From Streptomyces djakartensis (lineage in GTDB: Bacteria > Actinomycetota > Actinomycetes > Streptomycetales > Streptomycetaceae), in contig NZ_BMWE01000001.1 in assembly GCF_014651075.1 (NCBI RefSeq), forward strand, positions 620,001-684,000: DNA of 64,000 nucleotides, written 5' to 3'. The notes beneath the pieces are model-generated. The model had not been told where the DNA came from. It ran no database searches and worked only from the letters and a program-made list of their open reading frames with translations. A program made the position numbers and the translations under genes. Shown one piece after another: positions 62,888 through 64,000 of this stretch (within the stretch, counting starts at the first letter, position 1; each line of letters begins with the position of its first letter).

Positions 62888-64000
62888 GCCGTGGCCTCCG
62901 CGGCCGCTCGGGCCGCCGCCGGGAGGGCGTCGGCGATCCGCTGCACGGCCCGCTCGTCGTGCGCGGTGGACACGAACCAGGACTCGAACGACGACGGCGG
63001 CAGGTAGACGCCGTCCGCGAGCAGCGAGTGGAAGAAGGCGGTGAAGCGGAACGACTCCTGCGCCTTGGCGTCCTCGTAGTTCCGCACCGGACGGTCGGTG
63101 AAGAACACGGAGAACATGTTGGAGGCGGTCTGCAGCCGGTGCGCGACGCCCTCCTTGGTCAGGGCGTCGGTGACGAGGCCCTGGATCTCCTTCGACACGG
63201 CGTTGACCTTGTCGTAGGCGGCGTCGTCGAGGAGGCGCAGCTGGGCGAGCCCGGCCGCGGTGGCCACCGGGTTACCGGAGAGCGTGCCGGCCTGGTAGAC
63301 GGGCCCGGCCGGGGCGAGGTGCGCCATCACCTCCGCCCGCCCGCCGAAGGCGGCGGCCGGGAAGCCGCCGCCCATGACCTTGCCGAAGGTCATGAGGTCG
63401 GGGACCACGCCGTCGATCCCGAACCAGCCGGCGCGGCTGGTCCGGAAGCCGGTCATGACCTCGTCGGAGATGTAGAGGGCGCCGTTCTCGGCGCAGAGGT
63501 CCTTGAGCCCCTGGTTGAAGCCGTCCGCGGGCGGCACGACGCCCATGTTGCCCGGGGAGGCCTCGGTGATCACGCAGGCGATCTCGCCCGGGTGGGCGGC
63601 GAAGGCGGCCCGCACGGCGTCGAGGTCGTTGTACGGCAGGACGACGGTGTCACCGGCCTGCGCGCCGGTGACGCCCGGGGTGTCGGGCAGCGCGAAGGTC
63701 GCGACGCCACTGCCGGCGGCGGCGAGCAGTGAGTCGACGTGCCCGTGGTAGCAGCCGGCGAACTTGATCACCTTGGCGCGCCGCGTGAACCCGCGGGCGA
63801 GCCGGATGGCGGACATGGTCGCCTCGGTCCCGCTGGAGACGAGCCGCACCTGCTCCAGCGGCGCGACCCGGGCGACCATCTCCTCCGCGAGCGCGACCTC
63901 GCCCTCACCGGGCGTGCCGAAGGACGTGCCGCGGGAGACGGCGTCCTGTACGGCGGCGATCACCTCGGGGTGCGAGTGCCCGAGGATCATGGGCCCCCAG
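62884..64000 (-). CDS. hemL: Glutamate-1-semialdehyde 2,1-aminomutase (3' part, cut by window edge)
   Basis: PLP enzyme that forms 5-aminolevulinate, the first haem and cobalamin precursor. About 372 residues are within the window; the start lies beyond the right edge. The PLP Lys is in [14 protein letters not shown], the [13 protein letters not shown] and [15 protein letters not shown] segments bind PLP, and [11 protein letters not shown] is the Asp motif. Its location by the cytochrome c genes fits a haem-supply role. Confidence 0.96.
   Translation of the reverse strand, partial: WGPMILGHSHPEVIAAVQDAVSRGTSFGTPGEGEVALAEEMVARVAPLEQVRLVSSGTEATMSAIRLARGFTRRAKVIKFAGCYHGHVDSLLAAAGSGVATFALPDTPGVTGAQAGDTVVLPYNDLDAVRAAFAAHPGEIACVITEASPGNMGVVPPADGFNQGLKDLCAENGALYISDEVMTGFRTSRAGWFGIDGVVPDLMTFGKVMGGGFPAAAFGGRAEVMAHLAPAGPVYQAGTLSGNPVATAAGLAQLRLLDDAAYDKVNAVSKEIQGLVTDALTKEGVAHRLQTASNMFSVFFTDRPVRNYEDAKAQESFRFTAFFHSLLADGVYLPPSSFESWFVSTAHDERAVQRIADALPAAARAAAEATA

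Overview
The window is a GC-rich actinobacterial chromosome segment, almost certainly Streptomyces. The evidence is very strong third-position G/C, many GTG starts, four-base ATGA/GTGA gene overlaps, a complete set of core Streptomyces genes (nuo complex I, futalosine-type menaquinone synthesis, cytochrome c maturation system II) and Streptomyces-type small families (XRE plus DUF397, DUF7848-like, DUF4229, SARP). From memory of the S. coelicolor gene order, the core genes here follow the region around SCO4567 down to about SCO4469; that comparison could not be run.

Layout. 1-5 kb: the 5' end of the nuo operon (nuoA-F, minus strand; nuoF runs off the left edge) with a good Rex-type operator in front of nuoA. 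5.6-12 kb: a secreted NlpC/P60 hydrolase, a menaquinone-reductase-like flavoprotein, a PASTA protein, menG, a GH18-like lipoprotein, a barrel-less amidohydrolase-like protein and mqnC. 12-18.6 kb: an A24 prepilin peptidase, a small double-glycine-leader peptide, an LCP ligase, a GT2 enzyme with a degenerate deacetylase domain, mqnA and a cold-shock gene. 18.7-25 kb: accessory genes (methyltransferase, MerR plus aldo/keto reductase, a Tat-type ketosteroid-dehydrogenase-like protein, an orphan sugar-binding lipoprotein) and a deletion scar joining two broken genes. 25-32.5 kb: acyl-CoA ligase, MaoC hydratase, TetR, a DAACS symporter preceded by a cysteine-rich leader peptide, and UdgX. 32.6-38.1 kb: mqnE, an Lrp regulator and the late menaquinone genes (UbiX-, UbiA- and UbiD-like). 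38-42 kb: small regulators and their divergent partners. 41.97-42.89 kb: a large imperfect inverted repeat with no credible gene. 42.9-46.8 kb: a UvrA paralogue divergent from a tandem-MerR TioE-like regulator and a deaminase. 46.9-56.3 kb: a compact specialised-metabolism-like island. 56.4-64 kb: ccsB-resB-ccdA-resA, a deacetylase-like lipoprotein, a histidine phosphatase and hemL (cut by the right edge).

How the genes work together. Menaquinone genes are scattered through the first 38 kb (mqnA, mqnC, mqnE, the mqnL/M/P set, menG and a possible side-chain reductase) and lie beside the menaquinone-reducing complex I. The ccs/res block makes c-type cytochromes, and hemL makes their haem precursor. 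The segment is therefore a respiratory-chain neighbourhood.

The most novel part is the 46.9-56.3 kb island. It encodes GTP cyclohydrolase I, a SAICAR-synthetase-like ligase, an SDR, a Nudix hydrolase, a HAD phosphatase, a cupin, a condensation-fold protein, an MFS exporter and a SARP activator. Three direct repeats at an 11-bp period end exactly 8 bp from a -10-like hexamer in the central divergent promoter, the classic SARP-operator layout. I read this as an uncharacterised pterin- or purine-derived natural-product cluster; the product is not deducible from sequence.
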